Assembly: GCA_017474925.1 (NCBI GenBank)
Contig: JAFVGN010000050.1
Location: 1-41,822 of the forward strand
Source of the DNA: Prevotella sp.
Lineage (GTDB): Bacteria; Bacteroidota; Bacteroidia; Bacteroidales; Bacteroidaceae
Direction: 5' to 3'
Length of the DNA stretch: 41,822 bases
Shown here piece after piece: positions 1 through 9,293 of this stretch. Position 1 is the stretch's first letter. Each line of letters starts with the position of its first letter. The notes below the pieces were generated by a model. That model did no database searches. It saw only the letters and a program-made list of their open reading frames with translations, and was not told where the DNA came from. The translations under genes were made by a program, and so were the position numbers.

Positions 1-120
1 ATATATATATAAATATAGATATGTGAAGCTGTGCTGATTGTAATGAAGCTGTCTGTAAGTGACATTCTTCGCTGACGGTAATGTGCTTCGTTGGCAAATG
101 AAATTCCGCTGACGGTAAAA

Positions 121-152
121 GTAACTGCGTAACTGCGTAACTGCGTAACAGC
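121..152. repeat. Tandem repeat, four 8-base units
   Basis: Four consecutive copies of GTAACTGC are visible; the fourth reads GTAACAGC. No function is evident. Such a short array in a non-coding region could vary in copy number between strains. Confidence 0.85.
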
Positions 153-456
153 GTTGGGTGTTATGAAGACACTTGAAATTTCCGTACATTTATGTGCCCA
201 ATCTGAAGGTGTTGTCAGGCGGTCTTTTTAATGTAAAATTGCGAGATTTAAATCTAGAAATTTCTAAAGTTAATGGTAGCAATTTTTATCCTTAACAGTG
301 CCTCTGGAAGCAGATTTAAACGGCTACGGAAGATTTGATAAAATAGTTGACAAACGTGTCTTTCTTGATAGGCGGAACTCGAGTAATATTGGTTGAAAAT
401 GGCCTGCTTTGCAAAGCCAAGAATGTTAAAAAGACATAATTCTATGCAAAACTATT

Positions 457-477
457 GTACTTTGTATTGCAAGGTAC
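457..477. promoter_or_regulatory. Imperfect dyad overlapping the PadR promoter, candidate operator
   Basis: GTACTTTG (457-464) and CAAGGTAC (470-477) form an inverted repeat with one mismatch and a 5-base spacer. The spacer contains the TTG that would act as the -33 element. PadR-family repressors commonly regulate their own promoters through dyads near the core promoter, so autoregulation is a reasonable inference, but the half-sites are not the classical ATGT/ACAT of PadR. Confidence 0.35.
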
Positions 478-497
478 TAAATTTTTTCCTATCTTTG
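467..497 (+). promoter_or_regulatory. Promoter of the padR-pspC pair
   Basis: TTG at 467-469, a 20-base spacer and TATCTTTG at 490-497 match the Bacteroidetes primary sigma factor consensus. The start codon lies 29 bases downstream of the -7 box. Confidence 0.7.
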
Positions 498-525
498 CAC
501 CCAGAATCCTATAATTCACAAGCGT

Positions 526-876
526 ATGAACATCGAAAATGCAAAATCACAGATGAGGAAGGGGATGCTGGAGTACTGCGTTCTGCTGCTTTTGGAGCAC
601 CGCCCGTCGTATGCCAGCGACATCATCCAGCAACTGAAGAATGCGGAACTGCTCGTGGTGGAGGGAACGCTCTATCCGCTGCTCACCCGCCTGAAGAACG
701 ACGGACTGCTGCAATATGAGTGGCAGGAGTCGACGCAGGGGCCACCCCGCAAGTATTATGCCCTCAGCCAGGAAGGCGAGAAGTTTCTTGAAGATCTCGA
801 CGCAGCCTGGACGGAACTATCCAACACTATCAATTATCTCAAAAACGTTACACCATTAATGTTAGAAGCGAAATGA
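526..876 (+). CDS. PadR family transcriptional regulator
   Basis: A 116-residue cytoplasmic DNA-binding protein of the PadR winged-helix family. The N-terminal part (MRKGMLEYCVLLLL, residues 10-23, then YASDIIQQL) and the wing region (EGTLYPLLTRLKNDGLL, then GPPRKYYALSQEG) are typical of short subfamily-2 PadR proteins. The C-terminus is a short helix likely used for dimerisation. Its stop codon overlaps the start of the following PspC gene in ATGA, so the two are translationally coupled. PadR-PspC pairs are common in Bacteroidetes; the likely job is sensing an envelope or chemical stress and controlling the membrane protein next door, plus possibly itself through the dyad at 457-477. The effector is unknown. 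Confidence 0.9.
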   Translation: MNIENAKSQMRKGMLEYCVLLLLEHRPSYASDIIQQLKNAELLVVEGTLYPLLTRLKNDGLLQYEWQESTQGPPRKYYALSQEGEKFLEDLDAAWTELSNTINYLKNVTPLMLEAK

Positions 877-2657
877 AGAAGAATATCACCATCAACCTGT
901 GCGGCAGACTTTACCAGATAGATGAAGATGCCTATGAGCTGCTGCATCAATACGTTGAATCGCTCCGTCAGTCGTTCGGACATGAAGAGGGCGGCGAGGA
1001 GATCGTCAACGACATCGAGTCTCGCATCGCCGAGCTGTTCGACGAATTAAAACAGCAGGGCATCGAGGCCATCACCATCGACCACGTGAAAAGCATCATC
1101 ACCCGTATTGGCAGACCTGAGGAGCTGACGGGGGAAGGCGTGAAAGACGAAGACGACCATTCTGCGCCACACGATGACAAGGGTCAGGGGGGGAATACTG
1201 ACTGGCAGGAGTCGGTCCGTTCGGCCGCCCAAGACATATTTAATAATGTACGCGCGAGGACTGCCGGTAAGAAGCTCTACCGTAACAGCAACGACAAGAT
1301 GGTGGCTGGTGTGCTGTCGGGCATTGCCGCCTATACCAATACCGACCCTGTCATCTGGCGCTTGTTGTTCGTGGCGCTGGTCTTCTGTTATGGCATAGGT
1401 ATCATAGCCTACATCGTTCTTGCCCTGGTGCTGCCGGAGGCGAAGTCGCCTGAACAGCTGCTGCAGATGAAGGGTAGGGACGTGACACCGCAGAACCTGG
1501 CTGACGTGGTCGTGGAAAAGGAGCAGCAGCCCGTACGGCGTCCCACCTTGATACGCATGTTCTTCTCGATGCTGCTGAAGATATTCCTGGTGTTTTTCGT
1601 GGCCATTGCCTTGATGGTCTGTGTGCTGCTGTGTCTGGGATTCCTCTTCGCGCTCGTAGTCATGGTCTCGGCCTTGGTGTTACCTGTGTCGAGCAGCATG
1701 CCGTTCAGTCTGGAGGCTATGGGGATGGTGGAACTGTATCAGACCAAGCCCATCGTGCTGGTTATCTTCGCCATCTCGCTGATGGTGCTGTTGCTGATAC
1801 CCATCTATGCCATCATCCACATGGCGCTATCGGTGGCAGGCAAGGTACAGCCCATGGGAGCCTTGCAGCGCATCGTCTGCATCGTGCTCTGGGTCGTCGC
1901 CCTCTGTGCCATCGTGCCCTGTAGCATCACCATGTCGGATTATAATCAGAAGCATTATTCCAGGCAGTATCACGACCGCACCGTCCGATACTATCAAGGT
2001 ACGGAGATGGATAACGAGGACGCTGACTTCCTGCGACAGGGTGGCTGGAACCTGGTAAAGGGCGAGAACTGCGCACACTATACTTATAGCGGACAGTACT
2101 ATAATGGTGATGAGAGTGTGCGGTACCTGGACGCTTGGAACGAGAACTGCCAGGAGATCTACCAGGTTGAGCGCAAGGAGGCTGTGGAGCCTGGTGTCTA
2201 TCGTCTGGAATGCATTGCCCGCGCAGAGGGTCCTGGCCCGTGTATCTATGCCATCGGCGATACCAAGCAGGTGGCGTCCATCCCAGTCTATGGCGACAGC
2301 GGTGGCGAGCTGATTGTGCAGATTCGTGAGCAGATGGCTGACAGTCTCTCTGCTAACCCAGACAAGCAGGCAAAAAAACGTACCAGTATGGTGATGAAAA
2401 TGATGGGGATGATGATTGAATACAATGAAGACCACCCAGATGTGGACGGTCATGACAGGTTGCAAGATCGGCGTGTCATGAAAGGATATGGCTGGTCGGT
2501 GGTCAGCATCGACAACATCGAAGTCACTGGCGACTCGATAGCATACGGTGTCTCTACGGACGAGACTTTCACTGGCAAACCCTGTCGTGCCCAGTGGTTT
2601 TCGGCTACCGACTTCGTGCTGACACGCACGGGCGACCTGAGAAAGTCGACTAAGTGA
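873..2657 (+). CDS. PspC domain-containing multi-pass membrane protein
   Basis: A 594-residue inner-membrane protein. Residues 1-80 form a soluble N-terminal domain (starting MKKNITINLCGRLYQID) found on Bacteroidetes PspC proteins. The PspC domain is at about 132-190 (KLYRNSNDKMVAGVLSGIAAY, then a hydrophobic segment). Further membrane segments lie at about 226-272 (long enough for two passes), 293-318 and 330-354. The last 240 residues are probably outside the cytoplasmic membrane. PspC proteins belong to the phage-shock or envelope-stress response, where they sense or buffer membrane damage. The start overlaps the PadR stop by 4 bases. The C-terminal domain is unassigned. Confidence 0.85.
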   Translation: MKKNITINLCGRLYQIDEDAYELLHQYVESLRQSFGHEEGGEEIVNDIESRIAELFDELKQQGIEAITIDHVKSIITRIGRPEELTGEGVKDEDDHSAPHDDKGQGGNTDWQESVRSAAQDIFNNVRARTAGKKLYRNSNDKMVAGVLSGIAAYTNTDPVIWRLLFVALVFCYGIGIIAYIVLALVLPEAKSPEQLLQMKGRDVTPQNLADVVVEKEQQPVRRPTLIRMFFSMLLKIFLVFFVAIALMVCVLLCLGFLFALVVMVSALVLPVSSSMPFSLEAMGMVELYQTKPIVLVIFAISLMVLLLIPIYAIIHMALSVAGKVQPMGALQRIVCIVLWVVALCAIVPCSITMSDYNQKHYSRQYHDRTVRYYQGTEMDNEDADFLRQGGWNLVKGENCAHYTYSGQYYNGDESVRYLDAWNENCQEIYQVERKEAVEPGVYRLECIARAEGPGPCIYAIGDTKQVASIPVYGDSGGELIVQIREQMADSLSANPDKQAKKRTSMVMKMMGMMIEYNEDHPDVDGHDRLQDRRVMKGYGWSVVSIDNIEVTGDSIAYGVSTDETFTGKPCRAQWFSATDFVLTRTGDLRKSTK

Positions 2658-2710
2658 CAATAGCCCGCGAACGGGCGCCGGCAGGCGCCATGTTACATGA
2701 CGGAAAGTAT

Positions 2711-2746
2711 GTGAGACGTGCCCTAAAGTACGTCTCACCTTTTATT
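2711..2746 (+). terminator. Perfect 9-bp hairpin, terminator or operator before the enzyme operon
   Basis: GTGAGACGT (2711-2719) and ACGTCTCAC (2730-2738) pair perfectly around a 10-base loop and are followed by CTTTTATT, which fits a weak intrinsic terminator for the padR-pspC unit. The dyad also sits just upstream of the next -7 box at 2749, in the place of a -33 element that is not visible, so it could instead be a binding site for the regulator of the enzyme operon. Confidence 0.55.
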
Positions 2747-2748
2747 CG

Positions 2749-2756
2749 TACCTTTG
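2749..2756 (+). promoter_or_regulatory. -7 box of the polysaccharide enzyme operon
   Basis: TACCTTTG matches the Bacteroidetes -7 consensus and lies 31 bases before the first start codon. There is no good TTTG at the usual -33 distance; that position falls in the loop of the 2711-2738 dyad. A weak -33 is what an activator-dependent promoter would show. Confidence 0.6.
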
Positions 2757-2787
2757 TCGGCAAAGAAGAAAAAGGTGACTAAAAACC

Positions 2788-4611
2788 ATGAGTTCGACAG
2801 CTAAATGTTTTCTGACCATAGCGATGCTGGCGGCAGGGTTGCAGCTGGCAGCGCAGAACCGTACTGCCGCATCGCCCGACGGACGCATCGGCGTGACGAT
2901 GACGGACAGCACCATGACCGTCAGCTGGCAGCAACAGCACGTGATGGACATCGACGTGAAGACAGGACAGGGTACGCCACTGACGTTCGCCGGAAAGGTG
3001 AAGCCCGACTATGTCATGCTGACGGGAAAGCGACGCCACTGCACCAACGAGGCCAACGAGTATCGCTGCGGCGACATGACGCTGCGGGTGTATAACGACG
3101 GTATTGCGTTCCGCTTTGACAGCGAGGACAAGGGATATACGGCATACCGCATTGCCGAGGGGTGCCGACGCTGGATGCAGCAATGGACTGACTCGTACGA
3201 GGGATTCTTCCCACAGGACACGACCTGCAAGGTGAAGCCCGTGCCGTCGTACAGCGGCATATCGCAGACCGCTGAGGGATGGAACAACCGCTGGGGCTAT
3301 CCTGCACTGGTGGAGGTTGAATGTCGAGGAACGAGGAAGGAGGAACGATCTGCTATATACGCCCTGATAACGGAGGCGGACATTGAGCGTGGTAATAGTG
3401 CGACATGCCTGATGAACGACGGCGAGGCGTTCCGCGTGACGGCAGCTGCGGGTGGCGACACGACGGTGCATACTCCGTGGCGCGTGGTCATCATAGGACG
3501 GCTGAGCGACGTGGTGGAGTCGACACTGGTGACCGACGTGGCGGAACCGTCAAGGGTGGCCGACACAGAATGGATCAAGTCAGGAACAGCGGCATGGATC
3601 TACTGGGCCTACAACCACGGGTCGAACGACTATGGCATCATCTGCCGCTATGTCGACCTGGCAGCGACGCTGCACCTGCCCTATGTGCTGATAGATGCCG
3701 AGTGGGACGAGATGAAGGACGGTAAGACCATTGTCGACGCTATAGCATACGCCAAGAAGTGCGGCGTCAGACCGCTGATATGGTACAACTCGAGCGTGGG
3801 ATGGGTGGACGGTGCTCCAGGGCCCAAGTTCCGGCTGAATAAGGCCGAGGACCGCGAGCGTGAGTTTGCATGGTGCGAAAAGCTGGGCGTGGCAGGGGTC
3901 AAGATAGACTTCTTCTCAGGCGACACCCGACTGAACATGGACTATTGCATAGACCTGTTGGAGTGTGCTGCACGCCACCACCTGCTGGTGAACTTCCATG
4001 GCGCCACCATCCCCAGGGGATGGCAGCGTACCTATCCGAACCTGATGACCACCGAGGGTGTCTATGGAGCCGAGTGGTACAACAACGTGCCGACATTTAC
4101 CGACAAAGCAGCGGCGCACAATGCCACGCTGCCCTTTACGCGTAATGTGATAGGCCCCATGGACTATACACCGTGTACGTTCAGCGACTCGCAGCATCCG
4201 CACATTACGACGCATGCCCATGAGCTGGCACTGACGGTGCTCTTCGAGAGCGGACTGCAGCACCTGGCCGACAGGCCGGAAAGCTATCTGGCACAGCCTG
4301 AGGAGGTGCGTCAGTTCCTGACCGAACTGCCAACGGCGTGGGACGAGACGCGGCTGGTGGACGGATACCCTGGTGAGAGCGTGGTGATGGCTCGCCGCCG
4401 TGGTACGACATGGTATGTGGCGGGCATCAACGGCACTGACAAGGAGCGTACCCTGACGCTGCCCAGCGGACTGACGGCTGACGGCGAGGTGATGCTCTAT
4501 GTGGACGGCAGTCCCTGGACGATCACACGGCTGGCGGCAGACCAACTGCCGCGGACAATCGAGTGTCGGCCTCGAGGAGGCTTTGTCATGACAATCAAGA
4601 AAAAACAATAG
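2788..4611 (+). CDS. Glycoside hydrolase family 97, retaining alpha-galactosidase type
   Basis: A secreted 607-residue GH97 enzyme with a signal peptide (residues 1-22, ending LQLAAQ). The N-terminal beta-sandwich (about 25-250) is followed by the TIM barrel and a C-terminal beta domain (about 510-607). The retaining branch of GH97 uses an Asp nucleophile; it is seen here as VKIDFF with D374, and the acid/base is E423 in TTEGVYG. The SusB-type inverting branch lacks this Asp. Retaining GH97 enzymes act as alpha-galactosidases and some as beta-L-arabinopyranosidases. As first gene of the operon, 6 bases before the GH95 gene, it probably strips terminal alpha-galactose from arabinoxylan side chains. 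Exact specificity cannot be read from sequence. Confidence 0.9.
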   Translation: MSSTAKCFLTIAMLAAGLQLAAQNRTAASPDGRIGVTMTDSTMTVSWQQQHVMDIDVKTGQGTPLTFAGKVKPDYVMLTGKRRHCTNEANEYRCGDMTLRVYNDGIAFRFDSEDKGYTAYRIAEGCRRWMQQWTDSYEGFFPQDTTCKVKPVPSYSGISQTAEGWNNRWGYPALVEVECRGTRKEERSAIYALITEADIERGNSATCLMNDGEAFRVTAAAGGDTTVHTPWRVVIIGRLSDVVESTLVTDVAEPSRVADTEWIKSGTAAWIYWAYNHGSNDYGIICRYVDLAATLHLPYVLIDAEWDEMKDGKTIVDAIAYAKKCGVRPLIWYNSSVGWVDGAPGPKFRLNKAEDREREFAWCEKLGVAGVKIDFFSGDTRLNMDYCIDLLECAARHHLLVNFHGATIPRGWQRTYPNLMTTEGVYGAEWYNNVPTFTDKAAAHNATLPFTRNVIGPMDYTPCTFSDSQHPHITTHAHELALTVLFESGLQHLADRPESYLAQPEEVRQFLTELPTAWDETRLVDGYPGESVVMARRRGTTWYVAGINGTDKERTLTLPSGLTADGEVMLYVDGSPWTITRLAADQLPRTIECRPRGGFVMTIKKKQ

Positions 4612-4617
4612 ACGACG

Positions 4618-7062
4618 ATGAAGAAGACCATCATTGCTTTACTGACACTACTGACTGCCGCCACGGCTACGGCGCAGAAGCACACGTTGTGGTATGAGCA
4701 GCCAGCACGCCACTGGCTGGAGGCACTGCCCGTGGGCAACTCACAGCTGGGCGCCATGGTGTTTGGCGGAACAGACGTGGAGACGCTGGCTATGAACGAG
4801 GAGACGTTCTGGAGCGGCGGTCCGCACGACAACAACAGCGCAGGGGCACGGCGCCACCTGCAGGAGGTGCGCGACCTGGTGTTCGCTGGGCGCGAGGAGG
4901 AGGCCCACAAGGTTTTGGACAAGTACTTCTTCCCAGGGCCGCACGGCATGCGGTTCCTGCCCGTGGGCAACGTGAGGCTGACCCTGGGACATAGCGACGT
5001 GAGCCAGTACCGCCGCGAGCTGGACCTGGGCAATGCCGTGTGTACAACGACCTATATATATAAAGGTGTACGCTATGAACGTACCGTTTTTGCATCGCTG
5101 ACCGACCACGTCATTGTGGTGAGGCTGACGGCCGACAAAAAGGGCGCGCTGGCATTTGGCGTGGACTTCGCCACGCAGCTGCAGTCAAAGGTGTTCACCG
5201 TATCGCGCCATGAGGGCATCGACGGTGAGGTCGACGAGCTTGCCGCCGTTGTCGACGGTGTGGAGCAGGAGGGTATCAAGGCCGCATTGAAGGCAGAGTG
5301 CCGCATCATGGTTGAAACCGACGGGAAGGTGGCAAGGGGTGCCGACAAGCTGAGCGTGGACGATGCCACGACGGCGACGCTCTATATCAGTGCCGCCACG
5401 AATTTCGTCAATTACCAGGACGTGAGCGGCAATCCCGTCAAGAGGAACAATGCCGTGCTGGCTGCCGTCAAGGGCAAGTCCTACGGAAAGCTGCTGGACA
5501 GCCACGTCAGGAAATACCAGGAACAATACAATCGCGTACAGCTGACGCTGCCGAAGACGGCGAACTCGGGCATGGCAACCGACAGGCGTCTGGCAGCCTT
5601 TGACGGCACCGACCTGGACATGGTGGCGCTGATGATGCAGTACGGACGCTACTTGCTCATCTCATCGTCACAGCCTGGGGGGCAGCCTGCCAACCTGCAG
5701 GGCGTATGGAACGACAAGATGAACGCTCCGTGGGACTCGAAATACACCATCAACATCAATACTGAGATGAACTACTGGCCCTCGATGGTGGGAAACCTCG
5801 TGGAGAACCAGGAACCACTGCTGCACATGATACGCGACCTGAGCGTGACAGGCAGTAAGACCGCCGACGTGATGTACGGATGCAGGGGATGGGTGGCCCA
5901 CCACAATACCGACCTGTGGCGCATCGCCGGACCCGTGGACGGCACTACCTGGGGCATGTTCCCCACAGGTGGTGCGTGGCTGACCACACACATCTGGCAA
6001 CAGTACCTCTTCACTGGCAACCGCCAGCTGCTGGAGGAATACTACCCAGTGATGAAGGGCGCTGCCGAGTTCTTGGTGGACTATATGCGCATACAGCCTG
6101 AGTACGGCTGGCTGGTGACCGTTCCCACTGTGTCGCCAGAACACGGACCCATGGGCAAGTATACCACCGTGACGGCAGGATCGACCATGGACAACCAGAT
6201 TGTGTTTGATGTGCTGACACAGGTGACAAAGGCCGCCAAGGTGCTGGGAAAGGACGATGACTACAGCGACATCATTGCCCAGCTGCCTCCGATGCAGGTC
6301 GGCAAGCACGGACAGTTGCAGGAGTGGCTGTGGGACGGCGACAACCCCAACGACGAGCACCGCCATATCTCACATCTGTACGGACTATACCCCTCGAACC
6401 AGATATCGCCCTTCGCACACCCTGAGCTGTACAATGCCGCTGCCACGACACTGAGGCAGCGCGGCGACATGGCTACGGGATGGAGCCTGGGATGGAAAAC
6501 CAACTTCTGGGCGCGCATGCTGGACGGCAACCACGCCTTCCAGATCATCAAGAACATGTTGCGGCTGTTGCCCGACGATGCCAGTGCCAAGGATTATCCT
6601 GACGGACGCACGTATCCGAACCTGATGGATGCGCACCCGCCTTTCCAGATTGACGGCAACTTCGGCGTGTCGGCAGGCATCTGCGAAATGCTGTTGCAGA
6701 GCCATGACGGTGCCATACACCTGTTGCCGGCACTGCCCGACGAGTGGCGACAAGGCACGGTGAAGGGACTGAGGGCAAGAGGTGGTTTCGTAGTCGACGA
6801 GCAATGGAGCGACGGCAAGCTGCGCAAGGCGACCATACACAGCACCATCGGAGGCGTGCTCAGGCTACGCTCGTACGTGCCGCTGAAGGGCAGGGGACTG
6901 CGCCAGGCACAGGGATCGTGCCCGAACATGCTGCTGGCACCTGCCGACGTGAAGAGCGCTGCGGTACAGTCTGACGGCGTTGCGGCAAACAGATCCGTCC
7001 CCAAGGTCTACGAGTATGACGTGAAGACAGAACCTGGAAAAACCTATTCATTTACCTTTTAA
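4618..7062 (+). CDS. Glycoside hydrolase family 95, alpha-L-fucosidase or alpha-L-galactosidase
   Basis: A secreted 814-residue GH95 enzyme of normal family length with a signal peptide ending ATATAQ (residue 20). The N-terminal domain opens with [21 protein letters not shown], as in other members. Probable catalytic elements, by comparison with the Bifidobacterium AfcA fucosidase, are the NIN asparagines (379-381), acid E508 in SPEHG and base D679 in QIDGNFG. GH95 inverts alpha-1,2-L-fucosidic bonds, but a GH95 from a Bacteroides ovatus xylan locus is an alpha-L-galactosidase. With a GH10-feruloyl esterase as the next gene, L-galactose removal from cereal glucuronoarabinoxylan is the more attractive reading here; a xyloglucan-type fucosidase is the alternative. 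Confidence 0.92.
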   Translation: MKKTIIALLTLLTAATATAQKHTLWYEQPARHWLEALPVGNSQLGAMVFGGTDVETLAMNEETFWSGGPHDNNSAGARRHLQEVRDLVFAGREEEAHKVLDKYFFPGPHGMRFLPVGNVRLTLGHSDVSQYRRELDLGNAVCTTTYIYKGVRYERTVFASLTDHVIVVRLTADKKGALAFGVDFATQLQSKVFTVSRHEGIDGEVDELAAVVDGVEQEGIKAALKAECRIMVETDGKVARGADKLSVDDATTATLYISAATNFVNYQDVSGNPVKRNNAVLAAVKGKSYGKLLDSHVRKYQEQYNRVQLTLPKTANSGMATDRRLAAFDGTDLDMVALMMQYGRYLLISSSQPGGQPANLQGVWNDKMNAPWDSKYTININTEMNYWPSMVGNLVENQEPLLHMIRDLSVTGSKTADVMYGCRGWVAHHNTDLWRIAGPVDGTTWGMFPTGGAWLTTHIWQQYLFTGNRQLLEEYYPVMKGAAEFLVDYMRIQPEYGWLVTVPTVSPEHGPMGKYTTVTAGSTMDNQIVFDVLTQVTKAAKVLGKDDDYSDIIAQLPPMQVGKHGQLQEWLWDGDNPNDEHRHISHLYGLYPSNQISPFAHPELYNAAATTLRQRGDMATGWSLGWKTNFWARMLDGNHAFQIIKNMLRLLPDDASAKDYPDGRTYPNLMDAHPPFQIDGNFGVSAGICEMLLQSHDGAIHLLPALPDEWRQGTVKGLRARGGFVVDEQWSDGKLRKATIHSTIGGVLRLRSYVPLKGRGLRQAQGSCPNMLLAPADVKSAAVQSDGVAANRSVPKVYEYDVKTEPGKTYSFTF

Positions 7063-7077
7063 ATAAGTATCAACACA

Positions 7078-9276
7078 ATGAAGACAAACTTAAGAACCGT
7101 CCTCGCCGTGGTGCTGGCTATGAGCTGCACTGGTGTCTGGGCACAGTGGGGAGCTCCCATCGACCCCAACGCAGGAATGGGAATGAAAGACGCCTACAAG
7201 GATTATTTCAAGATTGGCGTCGCTGTGAATAAACGTAATGTGACGATTGCCGACCAGCAGGCTTTGGTCATCAAGGAGTTCAACAGTGTGACGGCCGAGA
7301 ACGATATGAAGCCGGTATCCGTCCATCCCGCCGAGGGCGTGTGGCACTGGGGCGCTGCTGACAGTATTGCAAACTTCTGCCGTCAGAACGGCATCAAGAT
7401 GCGTGGACACTGCCTCTGCTGGCATTCACAGTTCGCGGACTGGATGTTCACCGACAAGAAGGGAAGGCCCGTCAAGAAGGAGGTGTTCTATCAGCGCCTG
7501 CGTGAACATATCCACACCGTAGTCAACCGCTATAAGGACGTAGTCTATGCCTGGGACGTCGTGAACGAAGCCATCGCGGACAACCCTCGTGGAACGTTTG
7601 AAAACGGTAAGTTCACACCTGGTAGTCCCTATCGTGACAGCAAGCACTTCCAGCTCTGTGGCGACGAGTTCATTGCCAAGGCCTTCGAGTTTGCCCATGA
7701 GGCTGACCCCAACGCACAGCTGTTCTATAACGATTACAACGAATGCGACCCAGGGAAGCGCGACCGTATTTATAATATGGTAAAGAAGATGCAGGATGCC
7801 GGAGTACCTATCCACGGCATCGGCATGCAGGGACACTATAACGTCTACGGACCTTCGGAGGAGGACATCGATGCAGCTATCACGAAGTACTCACAGTTGG
7901 TGAAGCATATACACGTTACTGAGCTCGACATCCGTGTGAATACGGAAATGGGTGGCCAGTTGCGCTTCTCCAGGGGTGAGGACAAACCGTTGGCTCCCTA
8001 TCTCAACACCATGCTGACCGATCAGTATAACCGCGTTTTCCGTGTGTTCCGCAAGCACAAGGATGCTATTGACTGTGTGACGTTCTGGAACTTGGGCGAC
8101 CGTGATTCTTGGCTGGGCGTCAACAATCACCCGCTGCCTTTTGACGAGAACTACAAGCCGAAGCAGGCTTATTTTGCCATCAAGAACTTTAATCCTGCCC
8201 TTGACAACATAACTCCCAAGGAGGACTTCCGTCCCAATTGCATGAACCAGCCTGGACAGGAGTATCCGCAGGTGAACAGCGAGGGATATGCCCGCTTCCG
8301 TATCGTGGCTCCCGATGCCAAGTCGGTAATTGTCAGCCTGGGACTGGGCGGACGCGGCGGCACCGTGCTGCGCAAGGACAAGGATGGTGTGTGGGTTGGT
8401 ACTACCGAGGGACCGATGGATCCAGGATTCCACTACTATCACCTGACCATCGACGGCGGTACGTTCAATGATCCTGGTACGCACAACTATTTCGGCTCCT
8501 GCCGTTGGGAGAGTGGTATCGAGATTCCGGCTCCCGACCAGGACTTCTATGCCTGCCGTACTGATATTCCTCACGGCAATGTCCAGGAGGTGCTGTTCTA
8601 TTCGAAGAGCTTGGGCAAGATGCAGACGGCTATGGTCTATCTGCCCCCCACGTATGGAAAACTTGTAGGCAAGGGTGCCAAGGCTAAGCAGGAACGATTC
8701 CCTGTGCTCTACCTGCAGCACGGATGGGGCGAGAACGAGACCAGCTGGAGTCGTCAGGGACATGCCGGACTCATCATGGACAACATGATTGCCGACGGAA
8801 AGATTAAGCCGTTTATCATTGTCATGGCCTACGGTCTGACCAACGATATCAAGTTCGGCACCATTGGTAGCTTCACTGCCAAGGAGTTCGAAACCGTCCT
8901 CGTAGACGAGCTGGTTCCCTTTATCGATGCCAACTTCCTGACGAAGGCCGACAAGTGGAACCGCGCCATGGCAGGACTCAGCATGGGTGGTATGGAGACC
9001 AAGCTCATTACCCTGCGCCGCCCTGAGGTGTTTGGCTACTGGGGATTGCTCAGTGGCGGGCAGTATGCTCCTGATGAAATCAAGGATACGAAAGTTGTCC
9101 GTGCCATCTTCCAGAGCTGTGGCGACAAGGAGCGTCCAGATGGCATCCGTCAGTCTACTGAGGCCCTGAAAGCAGCTGGATACAATGCAACAGGCTTCAT
9201 CTCAGAGGGAACGGCACATGAGTTCCTCACTTGGCGCCGATCACTGCGTGAGATGGCTCCGCTATTGTTTAAGTGA
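7078..9276 (+). CDS. Bifunctional GH10 xylanase / CE1 feruloyl esterase
   Basis: A secreted 732-residue two-enzyme protein with a signal peptide ending VWAQ (residue 23). The GH10 endo-beta-1,4-xylanase covers about 30-375, with acid/base E164 in WDVVNEA and nucleophile E282 in VTELDIR. A CBM48-like beta domain follows at about 395-485. The CE1 esterase occupies about 495-732, with nucleophile S635 in GLSMGG and catalytic His H714 in GTAHEF. This order is the same as Xyn10D-Fae1A of Prevotella ruminicola. It would cut arabinoxylan chains and release ferulic acid esterified to arabinose, which links the whole operon to grass cell walls. All catalytic residues appear intact. Confidence 0.95.
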   Translation: MKTNLRTVLAVVLAMSCTGVWAQWGAPIDPNAGMGMKDAYKDYFKIGVAVNKRNVTIADQQALVIKEFNSVTAENDMKPVSVHPAEGVWHWGAADSIANFCRQNGIKMRGHCLCWHSQFADWMFTDKKGRPVKKEVFYQRLREHIHTVVNRYKDVVYAWDVVNEAIADNPRGTFENGKFTPGSPYRDSKHFQLCGDEFIAKAFEFAHEADPNAQLFYNDYNECDPGKRDRIYNMVKKMQDAGVPIHGIGMQGHYNVYGPSEEDIDAAITKYSQLVKHIHVTELDIRVNTEMGGQLRFSRGEDKPLAPYLNTMLTDQYNRVFRVFRKHKDAIDCVTFWNLGDRDSWLGVNNHPLPFDENYKPKQAYFAIKNFNPALDNITPKEDFRPNCMNQPGQEYPQVNSEGYARFRIVAPDAKSVIVSLGLGGRGGTVLRKDKDGVWVGTTEGPMDPGFHYYHLTIDGGTFNDPGTHNYFGSCRWESGIEIPAPDQDFYACRTDIPHGNVQEVLFYSKSLGKMQTAMVYLPPTYGKLVGKGAKAKQERFPVLYLQHGWGENETSWSRQGHAGLIMDNMIADGKIKPFIIVMAYGLTNDIKFGTIGSFTAKEFETVLVDELVPFIDANFLTKADKWNRAMAGLSMGGMETKLITLRRPEVFGYWGLLSGGQYAPDEIKDTKVVRAIFQSCGDKERPDGIRQSTEALKAAGYNATGFISEGTAHEFLTWRRSLREMAPLLFK

Positions 9277-9293
9277 AAAATAATCAAAAAGAA

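Larger units (their letters stand above)
1..525. other. Intergenic region upstream of the PadR gene
   Basis: No convincing gene is seen here. The stretch starts with an AT dinucleotide run, then carries a short direct repeat (GCTGACGGTAA near 72 and 109), an 8-base tandem repeat at 121-152 and a 12-base perfect palindrome TAGAAATTTCTA at 255-266. The last 70 bases hold the promoter of the PadR gene. An open frame beginning at 393 runs into the PadR gene in another frame and has no recognisable protein features, so I treat it as spurious. Confidence 0.6.

Noticed and set aside
393-719. A 108-codon frame overlapping padR
   Set aside because: It is out of frame with padR, starts upstream of the promoter box and has no recognisable features.
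1827-2738. A 303-codon antisense frame over the PspC gene
   Set aside because: The sense strand encodes a clear PspC protein coupled to padR; the antisense product has no domain or promoter.
9273-9293. GTG start that would overlap the GH10-CE1 stop codon
   Set aside because: It would put polar residues before the signal peptide; the ATG at 9294 gives a normal secretion signal.
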